This document shows, piece after piece, positions 1 through 7,600 of a stretch of DNA of 50,185 bases. This DNA is from Alphaproteobacteria bacterium (lineage in GTDB: Bacteria > Pseudomonadota > Alphaproteobacteria > Rhizobiales > Xanthobacteraceae): assembly GCA_021325315.1 (NCBI GenBank), contig JAJPHK010000113.1, forward strand, positions 1-50,185, read 5' to 3'. The position numbers and the translations under genes are program-made. The first letter of the stretch is position 1. Every line of letters begins with the position of its first letter. The notes under the pieces were generated by a model. That model did not search any database and was not told where the DNA came from. It worked only from the letters and a program-made list of their open reading frames with translations.

Positions 1-651
1 GAGCGCGTCGCGGTCGTAGGCCCCTCGGGCGCGGGCAAGAGCACGCTCTTTCATCTCCTCCTGCGCTATTACGATCCGGCGCAGGGAAGGATTTTGCTCG
101 ACGGCGTGAATTTGCGCGAGGCGGATCCCGCCGAAATCCGGAGGCGCATCGCGCTCGTGCCGCAGGAGCCGGTGATTTTCGCGGCGTCAGTCCGCGACAA
201 TATCCGTCTCGGGCGGCCGGAGGCGAGCGACGCGGAAGTGGAGAAAGCAGGCGCGCTCGCGCTCGTCGACGAATTCGTGCGCGGGATGAGCAAGGGCTAC
301 GATTCCGAGATCGGCGAACGCGGCGTCACGCTTTCCGGCGGACAGCGGCAGCGGATCGCAATCGCGCGGGCGATCCTGCGCGACGCACCTTTGCTGCTCC
401 TCGACGAGGCCACTTCCGCGCTCGACGCCGAGAGCGAGCGGCTGGTGCAGCAGGCGTTGGAGCGCTCGATGCAAGGCCGCACGTCGCTCGTGATCGCGCA
501 CCGGCTCGCCACCGTGCAGAGCGCGGAGCGCATTCTGGTGATGGAACAGGGGCGGATTGTGGAGGAGGGTACGCACGCGAGCCTCGTCGCCAGAGGCGGG
601 CTCTATGCACGGCTCGCGGAGTTGCAGTTCGGGGCGGCTACGGCGAAGTAA
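1..651 (+). CDS. ABC exporter ATP-binding domain, 3' end of gene (5' truncated by window)
   Basis: The reading frame is open from base 1, so the listed ATG at 94 is internal; 216 residues are visible. They form a nearly complete nucleotide-binding domain: Walker [10 protein letters not shown] at residues 7-15, Q-loop VPQEP near 53, signature LSGGQRQR at 111, Walker [13 protein letters not shown] near 130-142, and switch histidine in VIAHR. Architecture and sequence are typical of the C-terminal half of MsbA/LmrA-type half-transporters, which couple ATP hydrolysis to export of lipids or hydrophobic compounds across the inner membrane. The membrane domain lies upstream of the window, so the substrate cannot be stated. 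The gene is convergent with the GNAT gene at 832, with a REP-like repeat in the gap. Confidence 0.93.
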   Translation, partial: ERVAVVGPSGAGKSTLFHLLLRYYDPAQGRILLDGVNLREADPAEIRRRIALVPQEPVIFAASVRDNIRLGRPEASDAEVEKAGALALVDEFVRGMSKGYDSEIGERGVTLSGGQRQRIAIARAILRDAPLLLLDEATSALDAESERLVQQALERSMQGRTSLVIAHRLATVQSAERILVMEQGRIVEEGTHASLVARGGLYARLAELQFGAATAK

Positions 652-667
652 GCAGAGTCTATCAACT

Positions 668-824
668 CATCATGCCCGGCTTTGTGCCGGGTATCCACGT
701 CTTAACGGCGTATCAGCAAGAAAGGCGTGGATGGCACGCGAACTCGGGCTTGCCCGAGTTCGCTAGATTTAAAAAGCCCAAGTCGGGTAAACCCGACTTG
801 GGTGACAAGCCCGGCCATGACGAA
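668..824. repeat. REP/MITE-like hairpin-rich intergenic element
   Basis: The gap between two convergent genes holds three perfect hairpins: CCCGGC-TTTGT-GCCGGG at 675-691, an 11-bp stem CGAACTCGGGC at 739-762, and a 12-bp stem CCCAAGTCGGGT at 777-802. The two ends (TCATCATGCCCGGCTTTGTG and, reversed, TCGTCATGGCCGGGCTTGTC) are imperfect inverted repeats of about 20 bases. The left end resembles the abundant 'CCGGG...ATCCACG' intergenic repeats of Bradyrhizobium relatives (recalled, not searched). The hairpins could also stop transcription arriving from both sides. The overlapping ORFs (672..875, 727..1326) are shadows. Confidence 0.65.
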
Positions 825-831
825 GGAGAAG

Positions 832-1281
832 TTATGGTTTCCATTCGCAACGATAGGTCGGCTTGCCCGAGATAGGGTTTTTGCCCTCGCCAATGCGGAC
901 GAATCCCTCGCGCTCGTAGAATCGCAGGGCGCGTGGGTTGGACTGGTTCACATCGAGGATGACGCTCTGCGGACAGATCCGTTTCGCCTCGTCGAGCAGG
1001 CGTTTCGCTGCGTCGCTTCCCCAGAATTTCGGATCGACGACGATCTGGTCGAGATAGCCGGATTCTTTGTTGATGACGACGAAGCCGATCTGCTCGCCGT
1101 CCGCCTCGGCGACGATCACTTCGTTGTTCGGCACAAGCTCCCTGGTCCAGCGGTCCCGCCACCAGCTCATGCGCGCGGAGAATTCGATCTCCGGCATCGC
1201 CGCATCCCAGGCGCGGCGCCAGAGGCCGAGCGCGGGCTCCAAATCTTCCGCGCGATAGGGGCGAAGCAGAAGTTCGCCCAT
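832..1281 (-). CDS. GNAT family N-acetyltransferase
   Basis: A 149-residue protein starting at MGELLLRPYRAED; the ORF track extends 81 codons further into the upstream gene, but this ATG overlaps that gene's stop in a TGATG arrangement and places the start at the usual beginning of a GNAT fold. Visible family features are the N-terminal LRPYRAEDLEPALGLW strand-helix, the central GFVVINKESGYLDQIVVDPKFWG core strand, and the C-terminal NPRALRFYEREGF motif typical of acetyl-CoA-dependent acetyltransferases. The acceptor is unknown. It is the last gene of a coupled trio with the OmpA-like and MotA-like genes. Confidence 0.88.
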   Translation of the reverse strand: MGELLLRPYRAEDLEPALGLWRRAWDAAMPEIEFSARMSWWRDRWTRELVPNNEVIVAEADGEQIGFVVINKESGYLDQIVVDPKFWGSDAAKRLLDEAKRICPQSVILDVNQSNPRALRFYEREGFVRIGEGKNPISGKPTYRCEWKP

Positions 1282-2279
1282 CAGCGTTCCGTCAGCTTGA
1301 ACTCGATCCTGCGGTTTCGCCGATAGGCATCCTCGTTCTTGCCCGGGTCGATCGGCTGGAATTCGCCGAAGCCGGCGGCCGCAAGATGCTCCGGCGAGAA
1401 GCCCTTCGAGATCAGGTATTGCACGACGGAGGTCGCGCGCGCCGAGGAAAGCTCCCAGTTCGACGGAAATTGCGCGGTGGCGATCGGCCGGATGTCGGTA
1501 TGGCCGTCGATCCGGAGAATCCACGGGATGTCTTTCGGGATTTTTTGCTGAATCTCGGCGAGCGCCGAGGCGAGCTTGTCGAGCTCGGGGTAGCCTTCCG
1601 GCTTTAATTGCGCGGAGCCCGCGTCGAACAGGATTTCCGACTGGAACACGAAGCGGTCGCCGACGATGCGGATGTCCGGCCGGTTGCCCAAAATCTCACG
1701 CAAGCGGCCGAAAAATTCCGAGCGGTAGCGCGCAAGCTCCTGGACGCGCTGGGCGAGCGCCACGTTCAGGCGCTGGCTCAAATCGGTGATTTTTGTTTGG
1801 CTATCCTTGTTCTTCTTCTCGGAGGCATCGAGCGCCTCTTCCAGCGCCGCGAGCTGGCGGCGCAGCGCCGCGATCTGCAGGTTCAAGATCTCGATCTGCG
1901 AGGCGGCGCGCTGATTCAAGTCCTTTTGGTTTTCGAGATCGGCCGTCAGCGCCTTCGTGTCGGCGCTGCCGCCTTCGCCGCGCAGCTTGTCGCGCTCGGC
2001 TTCGGTGGTCTTCAGCGTGGCGCGGAGCGCGGCGAGCTGATCTTCCAATGACGAGGAGTTCGAGCGCTCGAGCGAAAGCAGCTCAGACAACTGCTTGAGT
2101 TGCGTCTGCAGGCGCGAGAGCGCCGATTCCTTGCCGGTGATTTCCTGCGTCAGGAAGAACTGCGCGACGACGAAAACCGTGAGCAGAAACGTGAAGACGA
2201 GAAGGAGCGTCGACAGCGCGTCGACGAAGCCCGGCCAGTAGTTGATCGCGCGTTCGCGCCCGCGCCGACCGAGCGCCAT
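1281..2279 (-). CDS. OmpA/MotB-like peptidoglycan-binding protein with long coiled coil
   Basis: A 332-residue protein with one N-terminal membrane span (about residues 17-44) carrying Asp20 in PGFVDALSTLLLVF, the position of the proton-carrying Asp of MotB/ExbD/TolR proteins. A long coiled coil (about residues 50-170, heptads such as SLEDQLAALRATLKTTEAER) follows, then a C-terminal OmpA-like domain with DGHTDIRP and NRRIEFKL peptidoglycan-binding motifs. Inferred role: the plug/stator half of an inner-membrane proton channel anchored to the cell wall. It overlaps its MotA-like partner by one base. No flagellar genes lie nearby, so it is probably not a flagellar MotB; it is also distinct from tolR at 21197. 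Confidence 0.85.
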   Translation of the reverse strand: MALGRRGRERAINYWPGFVDALSTLLLVFTFLLTVFVVAQFFLTQEITGKESALSRLQTQLKQLSELLSLERSNSSSLEDQLAALRATLKTTEAERDKLRGEGGSADTKALTADLENQKDLNQRAASQIEILNLQIAALRRQLAALEEALDASEKKNKDSQTKITDLSQRLNVALAQRVQELARYRSEFFGRLREILGNRPDIRIVGDRFVFQSEILFDAGSAQLKPEGYPELDKLASALAEIQQKIPKDIPWILRIDGHTDIRPIATAQFPSNWELSSARATSVVQYLISKGFSPEHLAAAGFGEFQPIDPGKNEDAYRRNRRIEFKLTER

Positions 2280-3292
2280 CAGCGCCTCTTTTCCGCCGCC
2301 GGCGCGGGGACGCGCGACAGGCGCTCAAGCAATTTGCGGATTTCGGTTTGCTGCTCGCCTTGGTCTTCCACCCAGTCGCGTACCATCTGCTGCTCCTGCC
2401 GCATGTGCTGCACGAGCATTTTCAGATGATCGGCAAGTTGCGCGGTCGCCTTGTACCCTTCTTGCGATCCATTCCGTTCGATCGCCTTTTCGAGCCGCTC
2501 GACCGCGGCGGTGAATTCCGCGAGCATCTTGGCGGAAGGTCCCGCGGCAATCTTTCCGTCCACGCTTTCGACGCCGAGATCGCGCACGGTGGTGGAGAGC
2601 CAGTCTTCCAGATCCGTATAGAAGCGGTTCTGCGCCTGCCCCGCCTGCAAATCGAGAAAGCCGAGGACAAGCGAGCCGGCGAGACCAAAGAGCGAGGACG
2701 AAAACGAAATGCCCATGCCGCTCAAGGGCGCGGCGAGGCCGTTCTTTAAATTCTCGAAGGTGGTCGCGGTTTCGCTGGAAATCTCGAGCGACTGAATGAC
2801 CTTGCCGATCGAGCCCACAGTTTCGAGCAAGCCCCAGAAGGTGCCCAGGAGGCCGAGAAAGACCAGAAGGCCGGTGAGGTAACGGGCGATATCGCGCGAT
2901 TCATCGAGCCGCGTGCCGATGGAATCGAGTATGCCGCGCATGGTGCTCTGCGAGATCGCCATGCGCCCCGTGCGGTCGCGCAACAGCGCCGCCATGGGCG
3001 CAAGCAAGACCGGCGGGCGGGCGACGGCGAGGCCGGGGTCGCCAATGCGGAAATTGTTGACCCAGCGCACCTCGGGAAAGAGCCGCAACACCTGGCGGGT
3101 CGCAAGCAGAATGCCGATCAGGAGCGCGCCGACGATCAGCCCGTTGAGGCCCGGATTGTGCAGAAACGACGTCCAGAGCTGGCGGTATAAAATGACCGCG
3201 ATCAGTGCGCACAAAGTAAGAAACACCAGCATCCGGACGAGAAAAATCCGGGGCGACGAAATTTTCACAGGGCTATCAATTTTCCGCACCAT
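2279..3292 (-). CDS. MotA/TolQ/ExbB-like proton channel subunit
   Basis: 337 residues from ATG at 3292, chosen over the track's upstream TTG because GAGG lies eight bases before it. There are two early membrane spans (LVFLTLCALIAVILY, then LIVGALLIGILLA) and a second pair around YLTGLLVFLGLLGTFWGLLETVG and GMGISFSSSLFGLAGSLVLGFLDL; the latter two match the MotA/TolQ/ExbB channel core. The C-terminus is helical and cytoplasmic (EFTAAVERLEKAIER, LLERLSRVP). Its stop overlaps the start of the OmpA-like gene (TGATG), so the two are translationally coupled and probably form one complex. The physiological job is unknown. Confidence 0.82.
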   Translation of the reverse strand: MVRKIDSPVKISSPRIFLVRMLVFLTLCALIAVILYRQLWTSFLHNPGLNGLIVGALLIGILLATRQVLRLFPEVRWVNNFRIGDPGLAVARPPVLLAPMAALLRDRTGRMAISQSTMRGILDSIGTRLDESRDIARYLTGLLVFLGLLGTFWGLLETVGSIGKVIQSLEISSETATTFENLKNGLAAPLSGMGISFSSSLFGLAGSLVLGFLDLQAGQAQNRFYTDLEDWLSTTVRDLGVESVDGKIAAGPSAKMLAEFTAAVERLEKAIERNGSQEGYKATAQLADHLKMLVQHMRQEQQMVRDWVEDQGEQQTEIRKLLERLSRVPAPAAEKRR

Positions 3293-3435
3293 GATCTGCC
3301 TCAAAAGTTTCGCCCCGCAAGCTTATCACTGAAATAAGTGACGGGAAGGCGCGGCGAAATCAGGGCGAGTCTCATCTTTCTGTCACCGGGCCGCAGTCTC
3401 GCGAGCGAAGCTCGCCGGGCGTGCGAGTTGCGCCA

Positions 3436-4224
3436 TCAGGCGGCTTTGATGGCAGAAAGCAGTGACGCGTGGATGTATTCGTTGCCGGCGAGCACCGTGC
3501 CCTTTTCGAGCACTTGGGTATCGCCGTCGAGGTCGGTCACGAGGCCGCCTGCCTCGCGGACGAGCAGCATGCCGGCGGCAAGATCCCACGGCGAGAGCGC
3601 ACGCTCCCAGAAGCCGTCGAAGCGTCCGGCGGCGACCCAGGCGAGATCGAGGGCGGCCGCGCCGGTGCGCCGCACACCCGCGACGCGGCCTTGCACAGCG
3701 GCAAGTTCCTTGCGGAATCGCTCGGCATTGCCGCGGCCGGAATGCGGAACGCCGCAGCAGACAACGCTATTCGAAAGGTCGCGGCGGCCCGCGACGCGCA
3801 GGCGGCGTTCGTTCAGAAATCCGCCCCGGCCGCGCTCGGCGACGAACATTTCATCCGCTACCGGATTGTAGACGAGGCCCGCGATCACGGCATTGTCCTT
3901 CATTGCCGCGATCGAAATCGCGAATTGCGGAATGCCGTGCAGGAAATTGGTGGTGCCGTCCAGAGGATCGACGATCCATGTTTGCGAGGCGTCGGCGCCT
4001 TTGACCTCGCCGCGCTCTTCCATGAGAAAGCCGAAGGCGGGCCGCGCTTTCGAGAGCTCCTTGAACAGTATCTCCTCGGCGCGGCGGTCGGCGGAGGAGA
4101 CGAAATCCGAAGGTCCCTTGAGGGAGACCTGCAGATTTTCCACTTCCCCGAAATCGCGCACCAAGGAGCGCGCCGCCTTGCGGGCGGCGGCGATCATCAC
4201 AGTGATGAGGGGGGAGCGGAGCAT
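3436..4224 (-). CDS. suhB: Inositol monophosphatase family protein (SuhB type)
   Basis: 262 residues, the normal length of the family. Metal-binding motifs are all present: EERGE (about residue 70), WIVDPLDGTTNF (about 83-94) and SPWDLAAGMLLVREAGG (about 211-227). These are Mg-dependent phosphatases acting on inositol phosphates and related sugar phosphates; in enterobacteria SuhB also serves in rRNA antitermination. The start codon follows the efp stop directly (TAAATG), so the two genes are translationally linked. Another family member (3',5'-bisphosphate nucleotidase) is less likely, since the sequence is SuhB-like throughout. Downstream, GCGAGC-GAA-GCTCGC at 3401-3415 is a hairpin without a clear U-tract. 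Confidence 0.88.
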   Translation of the reverse strand: MLRSPLITVMIAAARKAARSLVRDFGEVENLQVSLKGPSDFVSSADRRAEEILFKELSKARPAFGFLMEERGEVKGADASQTWIVDPLDGTTNFLHGIPQFAISIAAMKDNAVIAGLVYNPVADEMFVAERGRGGFLNERRLRVAGRRDLSNSVVCCGVPHSGRGNAERFRKELAAVQGRVAGVRRTGAAALDLAWVAAGRFDGFWERALSPWDLAAGMLLVREAGGLVTDLDGDTQVLEKGTVLAGNEYIHASLLSAIKAA

Positions 4225-4788
4225 TTACTCCGCGCGTCGGACGTAAGTGGTCTCGTTGGTATCGACGACGATCTTCTCGCCGACGCCGATGAAGGGCGGC
4301 ACGAGGACGCGGAGACCGTTTTCGAGCTTCGCCGGCTTGTAGGACGAGGCGGCGGTCTGGCCCTTCACGACCGCGTCGGCTTCGACGACTTCGAGCGTCA
4401 CTTGCGTCGGTAGCCGAATGCCGATCGGTTTGTCCTCGTACATCTCCAGCGCGACGGTCATGCCGTCCTGCAAGAATGCGGCGCGATCCCCCACGAATTC
4501 GGTGTTGAGCTCGAGCTGCTCGTAGGTATCGGTATCCATGAAGACGAGATTGTCGTCCTGCTTGTAGAGGAACTGATAGTCCTTCACCTCGACGCGCGCC
4601 TGTTCCACGCGCTCGTCGGAGCCGAAGCGGTTGTTGAGCTTGCGGCCGTCGACGATATTCTTGAGCTCGACCTGATTGTAAGCGGGGCCCTTGCCCGGCT
4701 TCACGGCAACTGCCTTCACCGCGACCCACAGCCCGCCCTCATATTCGATCATCATGCCGGGGCGAATTTCGTTACCGTTAATTTTCAT
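4225..4788 (-). CDS. efp: Translation elongation factor P
   Basis: 187 residues, full length, beginning [19 protein letters not shown]. The N-terminal KOW-like domain carries the exposed loop KPGKGPA with Lys33, the residue normally modified by EpmA/EpmB-type enzymes; two OB domains follow and end in [23 protein letters not shown] enters the ribosomal E site and relieves stalling at polyproline stretches. That is relevant here because the window encodes proline-rich proteins (TolA, CpoB, the protein at 37890). It lies 62 bases downstream of the Sel1 gene and directly before suhB, so it may share the long central-carbon transcript or have its own promoter in the gap. Confidence 0.97.
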   Translation of the reverse strand: MKINGNEIRPGMMIEYEGGLWVAVKAVAVKPGKGPAYNQVELKNIVDGRKLNNRFGSDERVEQARVEVKDYQFLYKQDDNLVFMDTDTYEQLELNTEFVGDRAAFLQDGMTVALEMYEDKPIGIRLPTQVTLEVVEADAVVKGQTAASSYKPAKLENGLRVLVPPFIGVGEKIVVDTNETTYVRRAE

Positions 4789-4850
4789 AGGTGTCCTTCA
4801 GGAAGAAGCGTCTTCAAGCGCGATCAGGTGCCAGTCCGGACCGTGACCCG

Positions 4851-5834
4851 TCAAGTGCGGGGCAGCGGCCCGCCGGTTTCCCATGCCTGGAGTATTTTTT
4901 GCGCGGTATCGCGCTCGCTTTCCGGAAGCTTCGAGAACATTTCGTCGAGCACGGGGCTCGAATCCCCGCGTGCGCGGGCATAAAGGTGCCAGGCCATTCC
5001 GTGGACGGGGTCTTTCGCGAAACCGCCCATGCCGTTTGCCAGGAGATAGGCGAGGCGGTTCTGGGCGATCGGATTGCCGAAAAGCGCTGCGAGCCGGAAC
5101 CACTTGCCGCCCGCCGCCTCGTCCTTCGGCACGCCCCAGCCGTTGTAGACGGCGAAGGCATATTCGGTCATCGAGGGCGGGTGCCGCAGCATCGCCGCCC
5201 GCGCGAGCCAGCGCGCGGCTTCCGCAAGGTCCTTCGGAACGCCTTCGCCTTCCTTGTAGAGTGTCGCGAGCGCCTGCTGCGCGTCGGGCACGTCCTGCTC
5301 GGCGGCGACGCGAAACCATTTCGCGGCAACGGCGAAATCTTTCTGGAAAACCTGTCCTTCGAGATAGAGGAGCGCGAGATTGTAGGCGGCGGTCGCGTTT
5401 CCCTTTTCGGCCGCGGCCTTGAATTGCTGCGCGGCTTCCTCGCGGTTCGGAATCACGCCGCGGCCCTGCAAATAGAAGAGGCCGAGCGCCGCCATCGCCT
5501 CGCGGTCGCCGCGCTCGGCGGCCTGCCGGTACCAGTTGAAGGCGATCTCGTCGTCCTGCTTGACGCCCCAGCCGCCGGCATAGAGTTCGCCCAAAAGCGT
5601 CATTGCCTTCGGATCCTGCTCCTGCTCGACGCGGCGTTTCGCTTCATTGAAAGCGTAAAGATAGTAACCGCGCTGATAGGCGCCGTAGGCGAGATCGGGT
5701 GCAGGGGCCGGTTGTCCGGCGGGCAGCGCCGCTTCCTTCGGCGCGGGTTTCGATTTTTGCTGCGCCGGGCTGCCGCCCGGTGCGACGAGAAATCCGGCGG
5801 CAACCAGGCCAGCGATCGCAAGCCACATTCTCAT
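4851..5834 (-). CDS. Secreted Sel1-repeat (TPR-like) protein
   Basis: 327 residues with a signal peptide (MRMWLAIAGLVAAGFLVAPGGSPA), a short Pro/Ala-rich linker, then about six Sel1-like repeats recognisable by the A.(x)LG.LY..G.GV.xD...A..WY.xAA pattern, for example LLGELYAGGWGVKQDDEIAF and ALGLFYLQGRGV. Such repeats form alpha-alpha solenoids for protein-protein contacts, here presumably in the periplasm. No catalytic motif is visible. The start overlaps the stop of the ThiE-like gene by four bases (ATGA), which makes it part of the tkt-gap-pgk-fba operon although no metabolic role is evident. Confidence 0.85.
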   Translation of the reverse strand: MRMWLAIAGLVAAGFLVAPGGSPAQQKSKPAPKEAALPAGQPAPAPDLAYGAYQRGYYLYAFNEAKRRVEQEQDPKAMTLLGELYAGGWGVKQDDEIAFNWYRQAAERGDREAMAALGLFYLQGRGVIPNREEAAQQFKAAAEKGNATAAYNLALLYLEGQVFQKDFAVAAKWFRVAAEQDVPDAQQALATLYKEGEGVPKDLAEAARWLARAAMLRHPPSMTEYAFAVYNGWGVPKDEAAGGKWFRLAALFGNPIAQNRLAYLLANGMGGFAKDPVHGMAWHLYARARGDSSPVLDEMFSKLPESERDTAQKILQAWETGGPLPRT

Positions 5835-6463
5835 CCGGCGCGCTCGAGTTCGAGATGGGCGGCTGCCTGGGCGAGCGCGCCGATCGGAGCCTCGCTCTGC
5901 CAGACCGCTTCATCCAGCGCGATAAAATCCGCTCCCGCATGAACGAGCGCGGGAATCTCCTCGATCGAGGCCGCGTAAGCGACGCAGGGCACCTCGAAAA
6001 TCTCGGCCCACCATGCGACGCGTTCGACGATCGCTTCGAACGAAGGCCGTTTTCCTTTCGCGGGTTCGCCGAACATCACGTAATCTGCGCCTGCTTCTCC
6101 GGCTATCATCGCGTCGTGGCGTGAGGCGAGACCGCCCGCGCCCGCGATATATCGCGGCTTCAGCGATTTGAAGAGCGCCGGCTGTTCGGGAAAATTTGCA
6201 AGATGCGCGCCGTCGGCTTTCGTTTTCTCGACGAGATCGGCGCGGTCTTCGAGGAGAAGCACGGCCCCCGTTTTGCCAGTGACGGTCCAGAACGCTTCGG
6301 CGCTGGAAAGAACTTCGCGCTCTTCGATCTCGCCTGTGCGGAGAATGACGGAGGCGATGTCGGCTGTTTCGCAGGCTTCCGCGATCAAAGCGCTCGCGCG
6401 TTGTATTTCGCCGGAGGGCGAAAACAGAACCAGGCGCGGGTCGGGGATGTCGCGACGATTCAT
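5831..6463 (-). CDS. ThiE/TenI-like TIM-barrel protein, probably degenerate
   Basis: 210 residues from MNRRDIPDPRLVLFSPSG; the 39 extra track residues run back toward fba and lack family similarity. The fold pattern is that of thiamine phosphate synthase: LLLEDRADLVEKTKADGAHL corresponds to the ThiE nucleotide/metal strand and GADYVMFGEPAKGKRPSFEA to the phosphate-loop strand. The usual ThiE T-x-T-K pyrophosphate motif and the GGI phosphate motif are not seen (MFGEPAKGK and VAYAASIEE instead), so true thiamine phosphate synthase activity is doubtful. It lies 67 bases after fba and overlaps the Sel1 gene by four bases. Automated pipelines would probably call it thiamine phosphate synthase; I regard it as a divergent paralogue. 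Confidence 0.7.
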   Translation of the reverse strand: MNRRDIPDPRLVLFSPSGEIQRASALIAEACETADIASVILRTGEIEEREVLSSAEAFWTVTGKTGAVLLLEDRADLVEKTKADGAHLANFPEQPALFKSLKPRYIAGAGGLASRHDAMIAGEAGADYVMFGEPAKGKRPSFEAIVERVAWWAEIFEVPCVAYAASIEEIPALVHAGADFIALDEAVWQSEAPIGALAQAAAHLELERAG

Positions 6464-6530
6464 CTTCGATCGTTCGCGCAGGATGCTGGCAAAAGCGGGG
6501 CCTGCCCGGCGCGCGGCAGGCCCCGGAACT

Positions 6531-7556
6531 TTACGCGGCTTTCTTTTCGAGATCGGGCGACCAGCGGCCTTCGCAGGCAAGCCCGTTCATGCGGGCGCGA
6601 TGGGCAAAGGCGCTTTGCGCGGCCTTCACGTTCTCGGTTTTACCGGACCACGCCTTTTGGGGCGCAGCCTGCAGTGCGCGGCCATAGGAGAAGGTGAGCT
6701 TCCACGGCAATCCGCCGATCTTGTTCATGGCATCGAGATGCGCCGTCGCTTCTTCGTCGCTCTGGCCGCCGGAGAGGAAGGCGATGCCGGGCACGGCGGC
6801 GGGGACGCAATTCTTGAGGAGGCGAACCGTCTTCTCGGCGACTTCCTGCACGGAAGCCTTCTTCGCGCTCTTCTTGCCGGGGATCGCCATGTTCGGCTTC
6901 AGGATCATGCCTTCGAGCGCGACGCGGTTGAAATAGAGTTCCTGAAAGGTCTCCTTCAGTACCCATTCGGTGACCTGATAGCAGCGATCGATATCGTGAT
7001 CGCCGTCCATCAGCACCTCCGGTTCGACGATCGGAACGAGATTGTGTTCCTGGCAAAGCGCGGCGTAACGCGCCAGCGCATGCGCATTCGCGTGCACGGC
7101 GGTATGCGATGGAATGCCCGCTCCGATATCAATCACCGCGCGCCATTTCGCGAAGCGCGCGCCTTGCTCGTAGTATTTCGGCAGGCGGTCGGCGAGCTTG
7201 TCGAGGCCGACGGTGATCAGTTCGCCCGGGCAACCGGGGAGGGGTTTCGTCCCTTCATCGACCTTGATGCCGGGGATGGAACCTGCCTTCTTGATGATCT
7301 CGACCAAGGGCGTGCCGTTCTTGCACTTCTGCCAAATGGTCTCGTCGTAGAGGATCACGCCGGAGATGTGGTTCTTCATCGCGTCGGTCGCGCTGAAGAG
7401 GAGCTCGCGATAGTCGCGGCGGTTATCCTCGGTGCATTCCACCTTGATCGCGTCGAAGCGTTTTTTGATCGTGCCGGAGGATTCGTCGGCGGCGAGAATG
7501 CCTTTGCCGGGCTGAACCATGGCAACGGCAATTTTGTTCAGCTCAGTGAGGTTCAT
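6531..7556 (-). CDS. fba: Fructose-bisphosphate aldolase, class I
   Basis: 341 residues from MNLTELNKIAVAMVQPGKG; the track start 32 codons upstream is not supported. It is a class I, Schiff-base aldolase of the animal/plant type, not the zinc class II enzyme of most bacteria: GILAADESSGTIKKRF near residues 19-34, KWRAVI at 137-142, VPIVEPE at 174-180 and the Schiff-base lysine Lys220 in ILKPNMAIPG. It reversibly cleaves fructose-1,6-bisphosphate to DHAP and glyceraldehyde-3-phosphate in the cytoplasm. It sits 44 bases downstream of pgk in a tkt-gap-pgk-fba operon covering lower glycolysis/gluconeogenesis and the pentose phosphate link. Confidence 0.96.
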   Translation of the reverse strand: MNLTELNKIAVAMVQPGKGILAADESSGTIKKRFDAIKVECTEDNRRDYRELLFSATDAMKNHISGVILYDETIWQKCKNGTPLVEIIKKAGSIPGIKVDEGTKPLPGCPGELITVGLDKLADRLPKYYEQGARFAKWRAVIDIGAGIPSHTAVHANAHALARYAALCQEHNLVPIVEPEVLMDGDHDIDRCYQVTEWVLKETFQELYFNRVALEGMILKPNMAIPGKKSAKKASVQEVAEKTVRLLKNCVPAAVPGIAFLSGGQSDEEATAHLDAMNKIGGLPWKLTFSYGRALQAAPQKAWSGKTENVKAAQSAFAHRARMNGLACEGRWSPDLEKKAA

Positions 7557-7600
7557 CAGACTCTCCCAAGTATTCTCGACTATTTTATCCGAAAGTTTGG

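Noticed and set aside
1281-3292. Zorya anti-phage system (ZorA/ZorB are MotA/MotB-like)
   Set aside because: No ZorC, ZorD or ZorE candidates are adjacent; neighbours are a GNAT gene, suhB and efp, and the coiled coil is in the MotB-like rather than the MotA-like protein.
3401-3415. Terminator after suhB
   Set aside because: GCGAGC-GAA-GCTCGC forms a stem but there is no U-tract on the minus strand; not listed as a terminator.
4791-5942. 383-aa plus-strand ORF
   Set aside because: Antisense to the Sel1-repeat gene; the regular repeats on the minus strand are decisive.
5831-6530. TPP riboswitch near the thiE-like gene
   Set aside because: No thi-box sequences in the 67-base gap, and the gene is internal to an operon.
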